DNA from: Phragmites australis
Lineage: Eukaryota > Streptophyta > Magnoliopsida > Poales > Poaceae
DNA: 64,000 nt
Assembly: GCF_958298935.1 (NCBI RefSeq)
Contig: NC_084922.1
Coordinates: 18,912,501 to 18,976,500, forward strand
Direction: 5' to 3'
In this document: positions 13,976 through 24,352 of the stretch, in pieces
Numbering within the stretch: the first letter of the stretch is position 1
How the letters are laid out: each line of letters begins with the position of its first letter
Notes under the pieces: model-generated
What the model saw: the letters and a program-made list of their open reading frames with translations, nothing else
What the model was told of the DNA's origin: nothing
Databases searched by the model: none
Translations under genes and position numbers: made by a program

Positions 13976-14634
13976 TGTTGGAGCAAGAGTTCATCTTGCC
14001 CTAGCAAGTACGGTGAGAGTTTCTTCTAAGGAAGAGACTCAAGCTTGGAGATGAAGTTTAAGAGGAAGGAACACCACAAATGTATTGATGGTAGAAAAAT
14101 GTATCACTCTGGGAGGAGTATCACAACATGACTTGGTGTGTTTTCACCTTTGTGTCTTTTTTTGCTGTCATGCTCGTTGTCTTCCCAGAGGACCATGGCC
14201 TCTTATTTATAGGGTCGCACGTAGCTTGGTGTACAAGTTATCATAATGTACAAATATCTAGGATCTGACCAAATTACTGGGCCTCATCCCGGATAACTAC
14301 CTTCGAGAGGCCAATGCCTCGGGAGGCCAAGCCTTTGGGAGGTTGAGCCTCCAGGAGGCGGGACTCCAGAAGGCTGGGGCTTCAGGAGGCCGAGGCCTCG
14401 GAGACCGAACCATCGGGAGGCTGAGCCTTCGAGAGGCAGGCTCCGAAAGGCTGAGGCTCCAAAAGGCGAAAGCTTCGGGGGACCGAGCCTTTGGGGGCTT
14501 AAGCGTTCGGGAGACAGGGCTCTAGAAGGCTGGGGCTTCGGAAGGTGGAGGCTTCGAGAGGCCGAGCCTTTGGGAGGCCAGGCTGATTATGCCAAGGGGC
14601 CGTCTGGGGCCCTTGATAATGACCCCCCACAACA
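13976..14634 (-). repeat. LTR2 of the gag-only element (659 bp, middle copy)
   Basis: Starts TGTTGGAGCAAGAG like LTR1 and ends CACAACA. It shares the first 300 bp with the other copies, then lacks a middle block. The units of the type gcttcgggaggccgag fill about 14290-14600. No 5-bp duplication flanks it (AAAGC on the left, GCCCC on the right). Confidence 0.85.
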
Positions 14635-14651
14635 GCCCCACGAGAGGGCTA

Positions 14652-14978
14652 TTACCTTGACTTGAGTATGGCATCGTCTTCCTCCTTATCCTCTTTGGAG
14701 ATGTCGATGATCTCGACGGCTTCTTCGGGTGTCGGATTGTTTCGATCATCGGTAGAGGCACCACTAGCCACGTCGCTTACATCTCTGTAGGGGAGGTGAA
14801 TGCCCACCACTCCGGCCCAACCTTTGGCTGGGGAGGCCATGCCTATCGAGATCGATTGGGATCCCCTGCGTGGGGAGAGCGAACAGGCGTCTGTGGAGCC
14901 GACGGTGAAGGAGGAGGCTGCGAAGGCAAGGGAGAAGACCCCACCGGTGACCTCCTCGGACTCTTCCTCGTCCTCCAA
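14652..14978 (-). CDS. Acidic 108-codon frame in the gag-only element
   Basis: Starts MEDEEESEEVTGG and ends with another acidic block (EEAVEIIDISKEDKEEDD). No known domain was recognised. Its place next to the 3' end of the internal region and its charge pattern suggest the C-terminus of a degenerate gag-type protein, but this is inference; the start is uncertain and it may be untranslated. Confidence 0.35.
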   Translation of the reverse strand: MEDEEESEEVTGGVFSLAFAASSFTVGSTDACSLSPRRGSQSISIGMASPAKGWAGVVGIHLPYRDVSDVASGASTDDRNNPTPEEAVEIIDISKEDKEEDDAILKSR

Positions 14979-15714
14979 CAGCTCGGGAGCTAGCTACTAT
15001 ATCGGCCTCCGCAGTGGTAGGCCGCAGATGAGGCGCATACACCGTCCCGTGCGTGGCCCCTGCTGGGACCCATAGGAGGTGAAGGCGGTCACCGGGATGG
15101 CATACTTGGTGACACCATGATATATCCATGTCTCATGGTCGATCATGGCCTTGCTGTGAGCTCATGGCTGAACTTAGTCACATTGTACTCTTTCTCACCC
15201 TGTTTTGCTCCGTAGGGATCTATCTTCTTCGTGCAATTTCTGTATTGTTGCTTCAGTATGTGTCCCCTGGATGTACTAGTTGTTTAATAATATAACATGG
15301 ACCTTCGGGAATGGTCATGTCTCCTTCTGTATCGGAGTGCGAGGGAATCTTTCGAATGGGTGACAGCATGCGCGCGTGCCTTCATGCCTCCAAACCGTGC
15401 TTCTTCGTCCCCTTCAAAGGTGATGACTAGTTTTTCTGACGACCGGGCTACCAAGCCTTCGCATAAATCATTGCTGATTTCATTCCTTCTAGGGAGAGGT
15501 GGCCTCAGGAATCTGGTGGTGATAGATACGTAGGGTAACTAAGGAGAACCGGGTGCAGCAGTGGCGACCTCATCGTCCCCGGTTATTGCGTACTCCTCGA
15601 GCCTGGCACTGGTAGGGCTTCCTTCCTAATTTGTTCCAGATTTTTCACCCAGTGAAGTCCATCTAGAACCTTTGGAGATGAGCTCCGGAGGTGGTCCTTG
15701 ACCCTTCAGGTTCC

Positions 15715-16240
15715 TTAGCGACTACCCGGGTTGAAGGCCATGTTGTGTCAGAGGCGAAGCCGAAGGCTAGGTGGGAGAGGTGGTCCGCTACTCCCTCGGC
15801 CCTTAGAAGCTGCTCAGCTTCAGAGGTACTCCATCCGGAGCCTGGCGATGGCGTATCGGAGGTGAAGCCGAAGGCTAGGTAGGAGAGGTGGTCCGCAACC
15901 CCCTCGGCCCTTTGCTACTTCCCGGTCCGGAGGTACTCTGTCCAGAGCCTAGCGATGGCATGTCGGAGGGGAAGCCGAAGGCTAGGTGGGAGAGGTGTTC
16001 TGCGACCCCCTCGGCCCTTAGTCGCTGCCCGGCTCCGGAGGTACTCTGTTCGGAGCCTGGCGATGGCGTGTCGGAGGCGAAGCCGAAGGCTAGTAAGGAG
16101 AGGTGGTCCACGACCCCCTCGGCCTTTAGCTGCTGCCTGGCTTTGGAGGTACTCCATCTGGAGCCTGGCGACGGCGTGTCGGAGGCTAAGCCGAAGGCTA
16201 GGCAGGAGAGGTGGTCCACGACCCCCTCTACTCTTAGCAA
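15715..16240. repeat. 108-bp tandem repeat, about 5 copies
   Basis: Units begin at GGCGATGGCGTGTCGG or close variants at about 15842, 15950, 16058 and 16166, a constant 108-bp step, with a further degenerate unit to the left. Because 108 is divisible by three, several frames stay open and give artificial 36-residue repeat proteins on both strands. The same unit recurs at 17930-18120. Confidence 0.9.
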
Positions 16241-16639
16241 CTGCCACAAATTTAGGTCTCTGCAATGGACAGTCGAAGGTTCCACTATGTTTCCCGTGCC
16301 ATGAAGCGTGGGCTTTTATTAAATGTTAGTATAACACTCATAAAATGACGTATGAAATGTGTCTTTAAAGGAGATGGTAGGGTAATGATTTTACCTTTTA
16401 CCATACGTGTTTGAGTCACGCGGGTCATACCTTTCCCAACAGGGAGGGGGATTTTTATACCCCTTTGATCTGTGTGCTGTGGTCTTTGGAGGCCACAGGG
16501 TTTCGTATCCCTTCGGCACGGAGGCATTTGCCTTCAAGATGCTAGGGTACTCTTCCCGTTAGGTCCTTTCAGAACCTTTTCGCCCAGCAGAGTTTTCAGA
16601 AAACATCCCCATCGCGGGGGTTTTTGGATGTCTCTCCGT

Positions 16640-16960
16640 TTTGCTGGAGGTTTTGTAAAGCTCTCCATTGTGCAGAGGTTTGGTAAAGCTCTCTGTTGTG
16701 CGGAGGTTTGGTAAAGCTCTCCATTTTTACTGGAGGTTTGGTAAAGCTCTTCATTTTTACTGGAGGTTTGGTGAAGCTCTCCGTTGTGCGGAGGTTTTGT
16801 AAGACTTTCCATTTTTGTCGGAGGTTTTGTAAAGTTCTCCATTTTTTGCCGGAGGTTTGTAAGACTCTCCATTTTTGTCACATGTTTTTGTAAGACTCTC
16901 CATTTTTGTCAGAGGTTTTGTAAGACTCTCTATTTTTGTTGGAGGTTTTGTAAAGTTCCT
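16640..16960. repeat. About 30-bp tandem repeat, roughly 10 copies
   Basis: The unit resembles gaggttttgtaaagctctc followed by catttttgt. Copies vary in length (about 26-32 bp). On the minus strand it reads as a repeating KMESLTKPP-like peptide, probably without meaning. Confidence 0.85.
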
Positions 16961-16979
16961 ACACACTATCAGATCTTCG

Positions 16980-17600
16980 CAATACCTTCCAGAAAACCTA
17001 GGCAGTTTTGCCTTCCAAGTGACCTAGGCATGCTATGCCCGCGGTGTGTAGGCTTGTCGTGCTCCCGAGGAAATGCCCGGAGTGCACCGCAACACTGTCC
17101 ACCAAGGATGTGCCCTGGCATGTGGCATTTATATGACCAAAGCTATGCAATGGCTTCTAGGGCACCCTGGGTATAATCTGCCTTGCAGGTGACCTAGGTA
17201 CAAGTGGCGCCCGCGGTATATAAGCATGTCATGCAAAGAGGATTCCATTCCTCGGAGCACCGCAACTCCGCCACCAAGGACATCCCCCGGGGCGTGGCTT
17301 CGACACCCGAGGGTATGCCTGGGCATCCTGGGCATAATCTGCCTTGGAGGTGACCAAGGCATAAGCGGCACCCGCGGTGTGTGGGCCTCACTATCTACCG
17401 AGACTATGTAATGCCTTCCAGGAAATCTAGGCACGTCCACGGTACGTGGGCTTGTCACGCCACTCGAAGATGTCCTACGGGTGGTGCCACAACACGGTCT
17501 ATCAAGGAAATCTCTTGATACGTGGCAACTACACTTCCGAGGCCACACAATGTCTTCCAGGAAACCTAGGCAGACCCACCCCCCAGGCAACCTTAGCAAG
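16980..17600. repeat. Degenerate long tandem repeat (about 170-180 bp units)
   Basis: Phrases of the type ccttccaggaaacctaggca, gcggtgtgtaggcttgtc and caccgcaactccgccaccaagga recur three to four times with many changes. Confidence 0.6.
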
Positions 17601-17929
17601 ATGCGTCTGTAGGAGTGTAGGGATTTTGCATGATTATACTAGCTAAGTTTTGCAATCTATTGTTGGCAATAAGAAGCTAGTTGTAGAGTAAAACATAGCT
17701 AGGTTATATAACTCTTCATGCTAAATGAGAATGTAACTTAAGTTCTACTGTTTCTACCTAGTGGCTATCTATTGAAAAAAGACTTCTAGCAGTAAGGTTG
17801 GAGGCCTCCAACAGACTCTAACCTGGCTGTATGAAAGACGGATCACTAGGTAAACTACTTAGTGGTTAATGGTGGGCATACATTTGTAGGAATAAGGCCT
17901 CTATTGTGAGGTTTGGTGGCCTTGAAGCC

Positions 17930-18120
17930 TATGGCTAGACTGGGAGAGGCGGTGCTTGACCCCCTCAGCTTTTAGCCGTTGCCCAGCCCCGGAGGTAATC
18001 CGTCCGGAGCCTAGTGACGGCATGTTGGAGGCGTAGTCGAAGGTTAGTCGGGAAAGGCGGTCCTCGACCGCCTTGGCCCTTAGCCGCTGCCCGCCTCCGG
18101 AGGCTCCTTGTCTGAAGCCT
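17930..18120. repeat. Second patch of the 108-bp repeat
   Basis: About 1.7 units of the 15715-16240 repeat family, more diverged, separated from the main block by about 1.7 kb of other repeats. Confidence 0.75.
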
Positions 18121-18900
18121 GGCGATGGCGTGTCCCCGACTCAGTTCTTGTCACTAGACGTGGTAACGCTGGTAGGGTCGGTAGTGATGGTGCAGGGTTG
18201 AGGGGCTGGGGATTTGCCCAGGAGTTGGCCCTAGGCCTTTGGACCCTGTGTCATCCTTCGCTTGCTCCTTCTGCGGCCAGGTATTCTGCTTGCCTTCTGA
18301 GGTCCTCCTCCCAGAAGGTCATGAGGGTGCGGCAGTCGTTTGTGTTGTGGCCGCGCCCTAGTCTGTGTAGGATGCACCCGTGTGCCTCCAGGGATGCCGG
18401 AGCTTGGAGTTGTCATCGGGGTTGCTGCCGAAGGTGGCCTGTCCCGGAGCATATGGTGTCCCCCTGGTCTCCTTCCCCTTTGGGAGACCATCGAGGCTAC
18501 CCAGTGAACCGGCTTTTGTGGTCGAAGTGGTTCTGACTATGCCTCCCTAGACGAGATGGGCTTGGGGTTCCTTATGCATGGTTTGCGTTACGAGGGTGGC
18601 GTCGAAAGCGCTGGCAAGGTCCGTGCACCCCAGAGCCCTCCATCTCCTTGGAACCCTCATTCGCCTGAGGGGCTCACGGAGGGCACTGGGTGGACAGACT
18701 TTCTGAAGATGTTGGCTCGCTCGGGGTATCCCAGGTGTGGTCGAAGGGGATACCTGGGGACCAAGCCCAGGTGGGAGCACTCCTGGGTTGGACCGCCCAA
18801 AACCATTGGAAGGCGGCCTGCTTGGCTGTGGCTTTGGCTGCGTCCTCTCCTGAGGCGGTGAGGTCTTCATTGTGCAGAGGCTGGAAGGCCTCCACATCAT
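18100..18900 (-). pseudogene. Gag relic of the gag-only element
   Basis: Minus-strand pieces in several frames include LASAFDATLVTQTMHKEP (about 18560-18620), an Ala/Lys-rich stretch (GEDAAKATAKQAAFQWFW), and near 18300-18400 a zinc-knuckle-like Cys/His cluster (CILHRLGRGHNTNDC) followed by LMTFWEEDLRRQAEYL. These features fit the C-terminal half of a gypsy gag. Several frameshifts and stops make it non-coding. Confidence 0.55.
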
Positions 18901-19134
18901 CTGGAGTTCCTATACTGACCTAGTGTTCTGAGTTGGCCAAGGTCGGAGGAACACCGTCCCACACGGTAGCGGGGCTGGAGCATGCATACGGTGCGTATGA
19001 CTGGGACAGTCATGCATATGGTTGCATGCTTGCAACGGTGGGTATGGCGGTTTGAGCTAACCCTTTGGTGGTTTTCCTGGCGGATTCCTACCTCTCTTAG
19101 CACTTCTGTGTTTGAGTCCCCACGGACGGTGCGC

Positions 19135-20064
19135 TATTGAAGTAAGAGTTCGTCTTGCCCCAGCAAGTACGGCGAGAGTTTCTTCTAAGGAGGAGACTCA
19201 AGCTTGGAGATGAAGTTCAAGAGGAAGGAACACCATGAATGTATTGATGGTAGAATTAATGGATCGCTCTGGGAGGAGTATCACAGCGTGACTTAGTGTA
19301 TTTTCACCTTTGTGTCTTTTTTGTTGTCTTGCTCATCCTCTGCCTAGAGGACCATGGCCTCCTATTTATAGGGCCATGCGTAGCTTGGCTTTCAAGTTAT
19401 CATAATGTACAAATATCCGGGATCTGATTGAATTACGGGGCCTTATCCTGGATAATTACCTTCTACCCTATCGGGGAGATAAATATCCACCGTGGTAGCT
19501 ATCGTGGTGCCTGCCCCCTGGAGTGTGGCGAGCCGATCGCCAATTGCGGCCCGGCGCTGCACTGTTAGGGGTGTCAGGATAGCCTCCATCACACCGGAGT
19601 GTCAGAGCAGCGTCCATTAGCCTAGGCTTTTAATGCCGGTCACTTCCTTGCAGGGAAAGCACAACCGGTGCTCCCCTTTTAGCAGATCTTTCCTAAGGCC
19701 TGCTGACTCACCTTGTAGCCTTCGGGAAGGTGGCTCGAGCAGCCCGAGGTGGGGGCCTTGGGAGCCATGGAACCAGGAGGTGAAAGCTTTGGGAAGCAGG
19801 ACTTTGGAAGGCCGGGGCTTCAGGAGGCCGAAGCTTCGGGGTACCGAGGCTTCAGGAGGTCGGTTTTTTGGGAGGCTGAGCCTTCGGGAAATCGAGCTGG
19901 CTAAGCCAAGGGACGGCTTCACAGGTATGAAGGGGTGCCGTGAAGGGATCTGATGACTTCGGAGGTCGAGCCTTTAATTGAGGGTCTGGAGATTAAGGCT
20001 CCGGAGGGACCTGGATGGTAATCTTCAACCATTATCCTCAGGCTAGTTTATTTTCCCCCCAAGA
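19135..20064 (-). repeat. LTR3 of the gag-only element (930 bp, 5' LTR)
   Basis: Matches LTR1 along its length. Its outer ends have decayed (TATTGA at 19135 instead of TGTTGG; CCCAAGA at 20064 instead of CCAACA). Next to it is the right AATAG duplication at 20065-20069. Confidence 0.88.
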
Positions 20065-20069
20065 AATAG

Positions 20070-22260
20070 GAAGAGGCATGTAAAGACCATGTGTATTTAA
20101 ACGGGACTTACCTTTATTGTTGGTAGTACAGCGGGACATGTAACGCTCAACATCGCATATTATCTTTGGCCAAAAGAAGTGGATGGCCAGCACATCTTCA
20201 TTCTTCTTTGCTCTAAAATGTGCTATCAAACATCTTCCATGCGCCTCCTGCAACAACAAGATACGAACGGAACTAGCTGGAATGCATAGCTTCTTAGCAC
20301 CATAGAGCAAACCATCATTTAGCACATATTTGTTCCTTGTTTTCCCTTCTTTACAATGTTCAAGCAATTATCTAAAGTCCAAATCAGTAGCATGTATCCT
20401 TAATGGTCTCTAAACCAAAAATCTTATGATCAAGTTGAGATTACATGGTATAACGTCTAGAAAGCACATCACCAATCGCATTGTCCTTACCTTTCGTATG
20501 CTTTATGGCATATGAAAACGACTCAATAAATTCTACCCACTTAGTATGTCATTTATTCAATTTAGTTTGACTTCTAATGTGTTCTAGCGATTCATCATCA
20601 GAATGTATAACAAATTCTTTCAGCCATAGATAATATTGTCAAGTTTGAAGCACACGAACTAAAGCATATAATTATTTACCATAGGTAGAATAATTCAGAC
20701 TTGGCCCACTTAATTTATTGCTAAAATATGCAACTAGCTTACCTTCTTGAATCAACACGCCTCTAATTCTAATCCCGTTGGCATCACACTCTAACTCAAA
20801 AGTCTTACTAAAATCTGGGAGTTGGAGCAATGGAGCATGTATGAGCTTTTGTTTTCAACAACCAGAAGGCCTTTTCTTATGCCGACCCCAATTTGAAAGC
20901 CACTCCTCTCTTTGTCATCTCGTTCAATGGGGCAGCAATAGTATTGAAATCACACACAAAGGGTCGATAGAACCCCACAAGACCATGAAAGCTTCTAACC
21001 TGTGTGAAAGTCTCGGGGTTTGGTCAGCTCTTAATGGCTTCAATCTTTAGTTCATCCACCTCTATTCCCTGTGGAGTAACAACATAGCCAAGAAAAGAAA
21101 CTCGATCCGTGCAAAAGATGCACTTTTTGAGGTTACCAAATAAATGTGCATCTCTCAAAGCCTTAAAACGGCATGTAAATGAACAAAGTGTAGTTTATGT
21201 GACTTGCTATAAATCAAGATATCATCAAAATAAACCACCATAAATATTCCAATGAAAGCATATAAAACTTCATTCATCAATCACATGAAAGTACTAGGTG
21301 CATTAGTTAACTCGAAAGGCATCACTAACCACTCATACGAGCCAAACTTAGTTTTAAATGCAATCATCCATTCATCCCAAGTTTCATTCTAATCTGGTGG
21401 TATCCACTTCACAAATATATTTTAGTGAAAATTATAGAACCACTCAACTAATCAAGCATGTAACCTAGCCTAGGAATAGGATGACAATATCTTACGTTAA
21501 TATTATTAATGGCTCTACAATCAACACACATACGCCAACTATCGTCTTTCTTAGGAACCAAAATAACGGGAATAACAAGGACTAAGGCTTTCTCATACGT
21601 ACCCACGGTCCAAAATATCTTGGACTTATCGCTAAATTTCCTTAGTATCCTATGGATTGGTCGTATATGCAGCACGGTTTGGCAAAATCGCTCCTGGGAT
21701 CAAATCAATTTGATGCTCGATCCCTTAAATAGGTGGTAATCCCGAGGGTATCTTAGCTGTAATACATCCACATACTTTTCCAAAAGGTTAGCAACAGTAG
21801 GAGACAAAGAGCTAGATATATCCTCAATTGAAAATAAAGCATCTTTGCATGTCAAAGCATAGCATGGTAGCTCATTATCATAAATTTTAGCAATGTCAGA
21901 TTTAGTGGCAAGCATAACACACCCTTTCAATTTAATTCCCTCGGATTTAGAACTAGGTGTTGCTTTGTCCTTTTTGGGTGGGGAAACATGTTTTCCTACT
22001 TGCTGATTTTTAGATTCATGCTCACACTCTCTTCTTTCATTTTTAGCTATCTCTTTATCATATTTTTCAATTTCATTAGGGGTTAAAGGTAGAAAAGTTA
22101 TTTTCTTTCCTTTATGTATGAGGGTGTACTTATTACTTCTACCATGATGTGTTGCATCAGTATCAAACTCCCATGGTTGGCTCAACAATAGAGAACATGC
22201 TTGCATGGGCACTACATCAAAATCATGGTATGAACTAATGGAAAATTACACCCTAGCTAT
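20070..22260 (-). pseudogene. Protease, RT, RNase H and H2C2 region of gypsy element A
   Basis: Right to left on the minus strand: protease end and linker (22212-21700, ending in the family phrase ANLLEKYVDVL), RT start ([19 protein letters not shown] at about 21510-21575), RT and RNase H in many pieces (21450-20450), and the zinc-binding domain (20367-20038: EAHGRCLIAHFRAKK, then SRCTTNNKGKS with one Cys replaced by Asn). Close in sequence to copy B at 24340-26088 but with many stops and frameshifts. Confidence 0.85.
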
Positions 22261-23056
22261 TTGAATTACCTTCACCTTACCGCTGTTGTTGAACCACATA
22301 ATGGGTATGGTTGATGATGTGTTCTTGTTGGCAAGCCAAGATTCTTGATGAAATCTGAACTCACCAAATTGTTGCAACTTCCTCCATCAATAAGGACACA
22401 AACACAGCAATCCTTGACTATGAGGCACATCTGAAAATAAATTGTGGTGTCGTAGCTTTTTCGGCTTGCTCCATTTGAGTGCTTAGCACTCGCTGCACAA
22501 TAATGATCCTATAATTCTCCATGACAGTGGCATACAATACTTCCTCGCTATCACTATCCATTTCATGTTCGTCCTCATCACCTGCATGGTTAGCTACAAA
22601 AGCATAATCATCCTCAACATTACTAGCACTTACATAACAATTGGCTTCTATTGCAATGTACGCTCGCTGACTTGGGAAATCCTTCATGATATGGCACATT
22701 CCCTTGCAACGGTGGTAAACAATATCAGTTTTACGGCCCGTGGAAGTAACCAAAGAAGAGCTCTTGGCTAGAGTCTGCATACTAGTAGATTTGCTTACCT
22801 CGGGTACATGTGATGGTGTTAGAGATGATGTTGAACGTGCCCAACTTGAGGAGAGGGTAACAGACTATGCAGCGGAAGGTGTGGTTGTTTTAACTTGTCC
22901 CAGCAATGATCTTGGTGTAGTCATGCTTCAAAAATTGTTCATAGGCCTCCGCTGTCATCGCTGTAATTCTTTTTCTACCAAACATGCCAGTTGGAACAAT
23001 CTAGGAACACTATCATATTCTATGTAATCAACTATGTCCTGAATTTCTCACCTTAA
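22261..23056 (-). pseudogene. Gag C-terminal part of gypsy element A (left piece)
   Basis: The minus-strand frame 22780-22418 contains a zinc knuckle, YHRCKGMCHIMKDFPSQR, with the last Cys replaced by Phe. Upstream (about 22930-23046) is IQDIVDYIEYDSVPRLFQL, the end of the capsid domain. The reading stops at 23056, where copy B is inserted; gag resumes at 26309. Confidence 0.8.
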
Positions 23057-23057
23057 A

Positions 23058-23824
23058 TGATGGGTACTGTTGGCCTGATCTTCTGATAGGTAGCGATAAG
23101 TCGGTGGGTGGAGAACTCGACGTTGATGATCCAAAGGCTTCGACCCGAATAGATCGTCTCCCTTGCAATCACTACACCACAGCTCCGTTGGTTATCAACC
23201 GTGTCGCGCGGTTGACCTCGCCAAGAAGGCTCAATCTCTGCAAGCGTACCGAGAACACAAGCAAGGATGTAGAAGATGCAATTTGAAATATTGCGAATTG
23301 AATTCAAGCACTCGAAGTCGGGGTTCCACAAACACTTGCGGCGGCCTAGTCGATCCGGAACAAGAGCGAAAAATCTCACAACTGTGTGTAGATCAATATC
23401 TAAGCAAAACCCCACCCTAATTAGAGAGGCGGCTACTATATATAAAAGACTAGGGTCGGCCAAGGACCCCTGGACGCGTCCCTAATGGACTCCAACACGT
23501 TACACGGCCCAACGGCCTAAAATATGGTGGTGCAGCACCCTGATAGATTCTGGATGTCTACTTGTTTCGACGATTCCTATTGACTCAGAAAGAATTTGAA
23601 TATGGGACCAGTCCCGTTGGAAAGCTTATCTCCTTAGCTTTCCAACCATGTGTAGAACGTCAAAAACGGAGTCCGTATGCGTCCTGGGCGACGATTTTAG
23701 TGCAGACTGGTCCTGGACTCCGAAACGGACTCGAATTTGATTGGACCTCCACCTTGGCTTGGGCACCCTTGCTGTTCTTCTCCTGTGTTCCTAAGTAACA
23801 ATACATCACAATTATTTAGTAGCA
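23058..23824 (-). repeat. 3' LTR of gypsy copy B (767 bp)
   Basis: Plus-strand start TGATGGGTACTG, end TTAGTAGCA, followed on the right by the complement of the polypurine tract (aaggatggga on the minus strand). A TATATATA core lies at 23436-23448. It is more diverged from the A and C LTRs than those are from each other, so B is a different subfamily. Confidence 0.85.
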
Positions 23825-23871
23825 TCCCATCCTTATCAAAATATAAAGGAACACTAAGGAACGAGCTCACC

Positions 23872-24352
23872 TCATGATTTAGTTGACGTGCACGAGCTCG
23901 TGTCAATGGACCTATTGTTGGAGGAATACTCGGTGTGTGTATCCGAAAGAGTGATGTCCTCATCATCCTCCTCCTCTTGAATTGGAGTCATCCTTGACGC
24001 AATGTCATCTTGTTCTCCCAAGTAAGGCTTTAAATCTGAAATGTTAAATGTGGGACTAACCCCATAATCTGCAGGCAACTCAAGCTTATATGCATTATCA
24101 TTGATCTTTTCCATAATTTTAAAAGGACCATCAGCTCAGAGGCAGCAATTTAGACTTTCTCAAATCAGGAAACCTATCTTTGCGCAAATGTAACCACACA
24201 AGATCACCAATTTCAAAAGTAATATGTTTCCGACCTTGGCTACCATAAGTTCTATACTTCTCATTCATCTTTTCAATATTTTCCTTAGTCAACTCATGCA
24301 TTTTTAGAATCAAATCAGCACGTGTCTTAGCATCAAAATTCAATCCTCCCAA
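23872..24352 (-). pseudogene. Integrase C-terminus of gypsy copy B
   Basis: Two minus-strand frames (24352-24131 and 24114-23872) hold the GPY/F-type region (HITFEIGDLVWLHLRKDRFP), [20 protein letters not shown] and a final acidic block ([12 protein letters not shown]). Nearly all of the integrase core is missing between this and the pol frame that ends at 24340, so a deletion of several hundred bases has removed it. Confidence 0.85.

Larger units (their letters stand above)
14635..19134 (-). other. Main internal region of the gag-only element
   Basis: 4.5 kb without pol sequence. It holds an acidic minus-strand frame (14978-14652), three tandem-repeat blocks (15715-16240, 16640-16960, 16980-17600), an about 300-bp stretch with nothing recognised (17640-17930), a second patch of the first repeat (17930-18120), and a gag relic (18100-18900). 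The minus-strand sequence just inside LTR3 (gcgcaccgtccgtgggga, ending at 19134) is in the primer-site position. Confidence 0.6.
12349..20064 (-). mobile_element. Non-autonomous, gag-only LTR retrotransposon with three LTRs
   Basis: Three LTR copies (12349-13277, 13976-14634, 19135-20064) enclose two internal stretches. The polypurine-like GAGGGGGTAC before the minus-strand start of LTR1 and a minus-strand TATA box set the orientation. No protease, RT, RNase H or integrase sequence was found. A gag-like zinc region is readable near 18300-18400. This fits the class of large non-autonomous LTR derivatives of grasses, which borrow enzymes from autonomous elements. The outer pair is flanked by AATAG. 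The middle LTR is shorter and unusually rich in a short repeat. Confidence 0.85.

Noticed and set aside
15888..16304. Repeat proteins on both strands over the 108-bp array
   Set aside because: Open only because the unit length is divisible by three; no conserved codons or domain.
18108..18536. 142-codon plus-strand frame
   Set aside because: Antisense to the gag relic with the Cys/His cluster.
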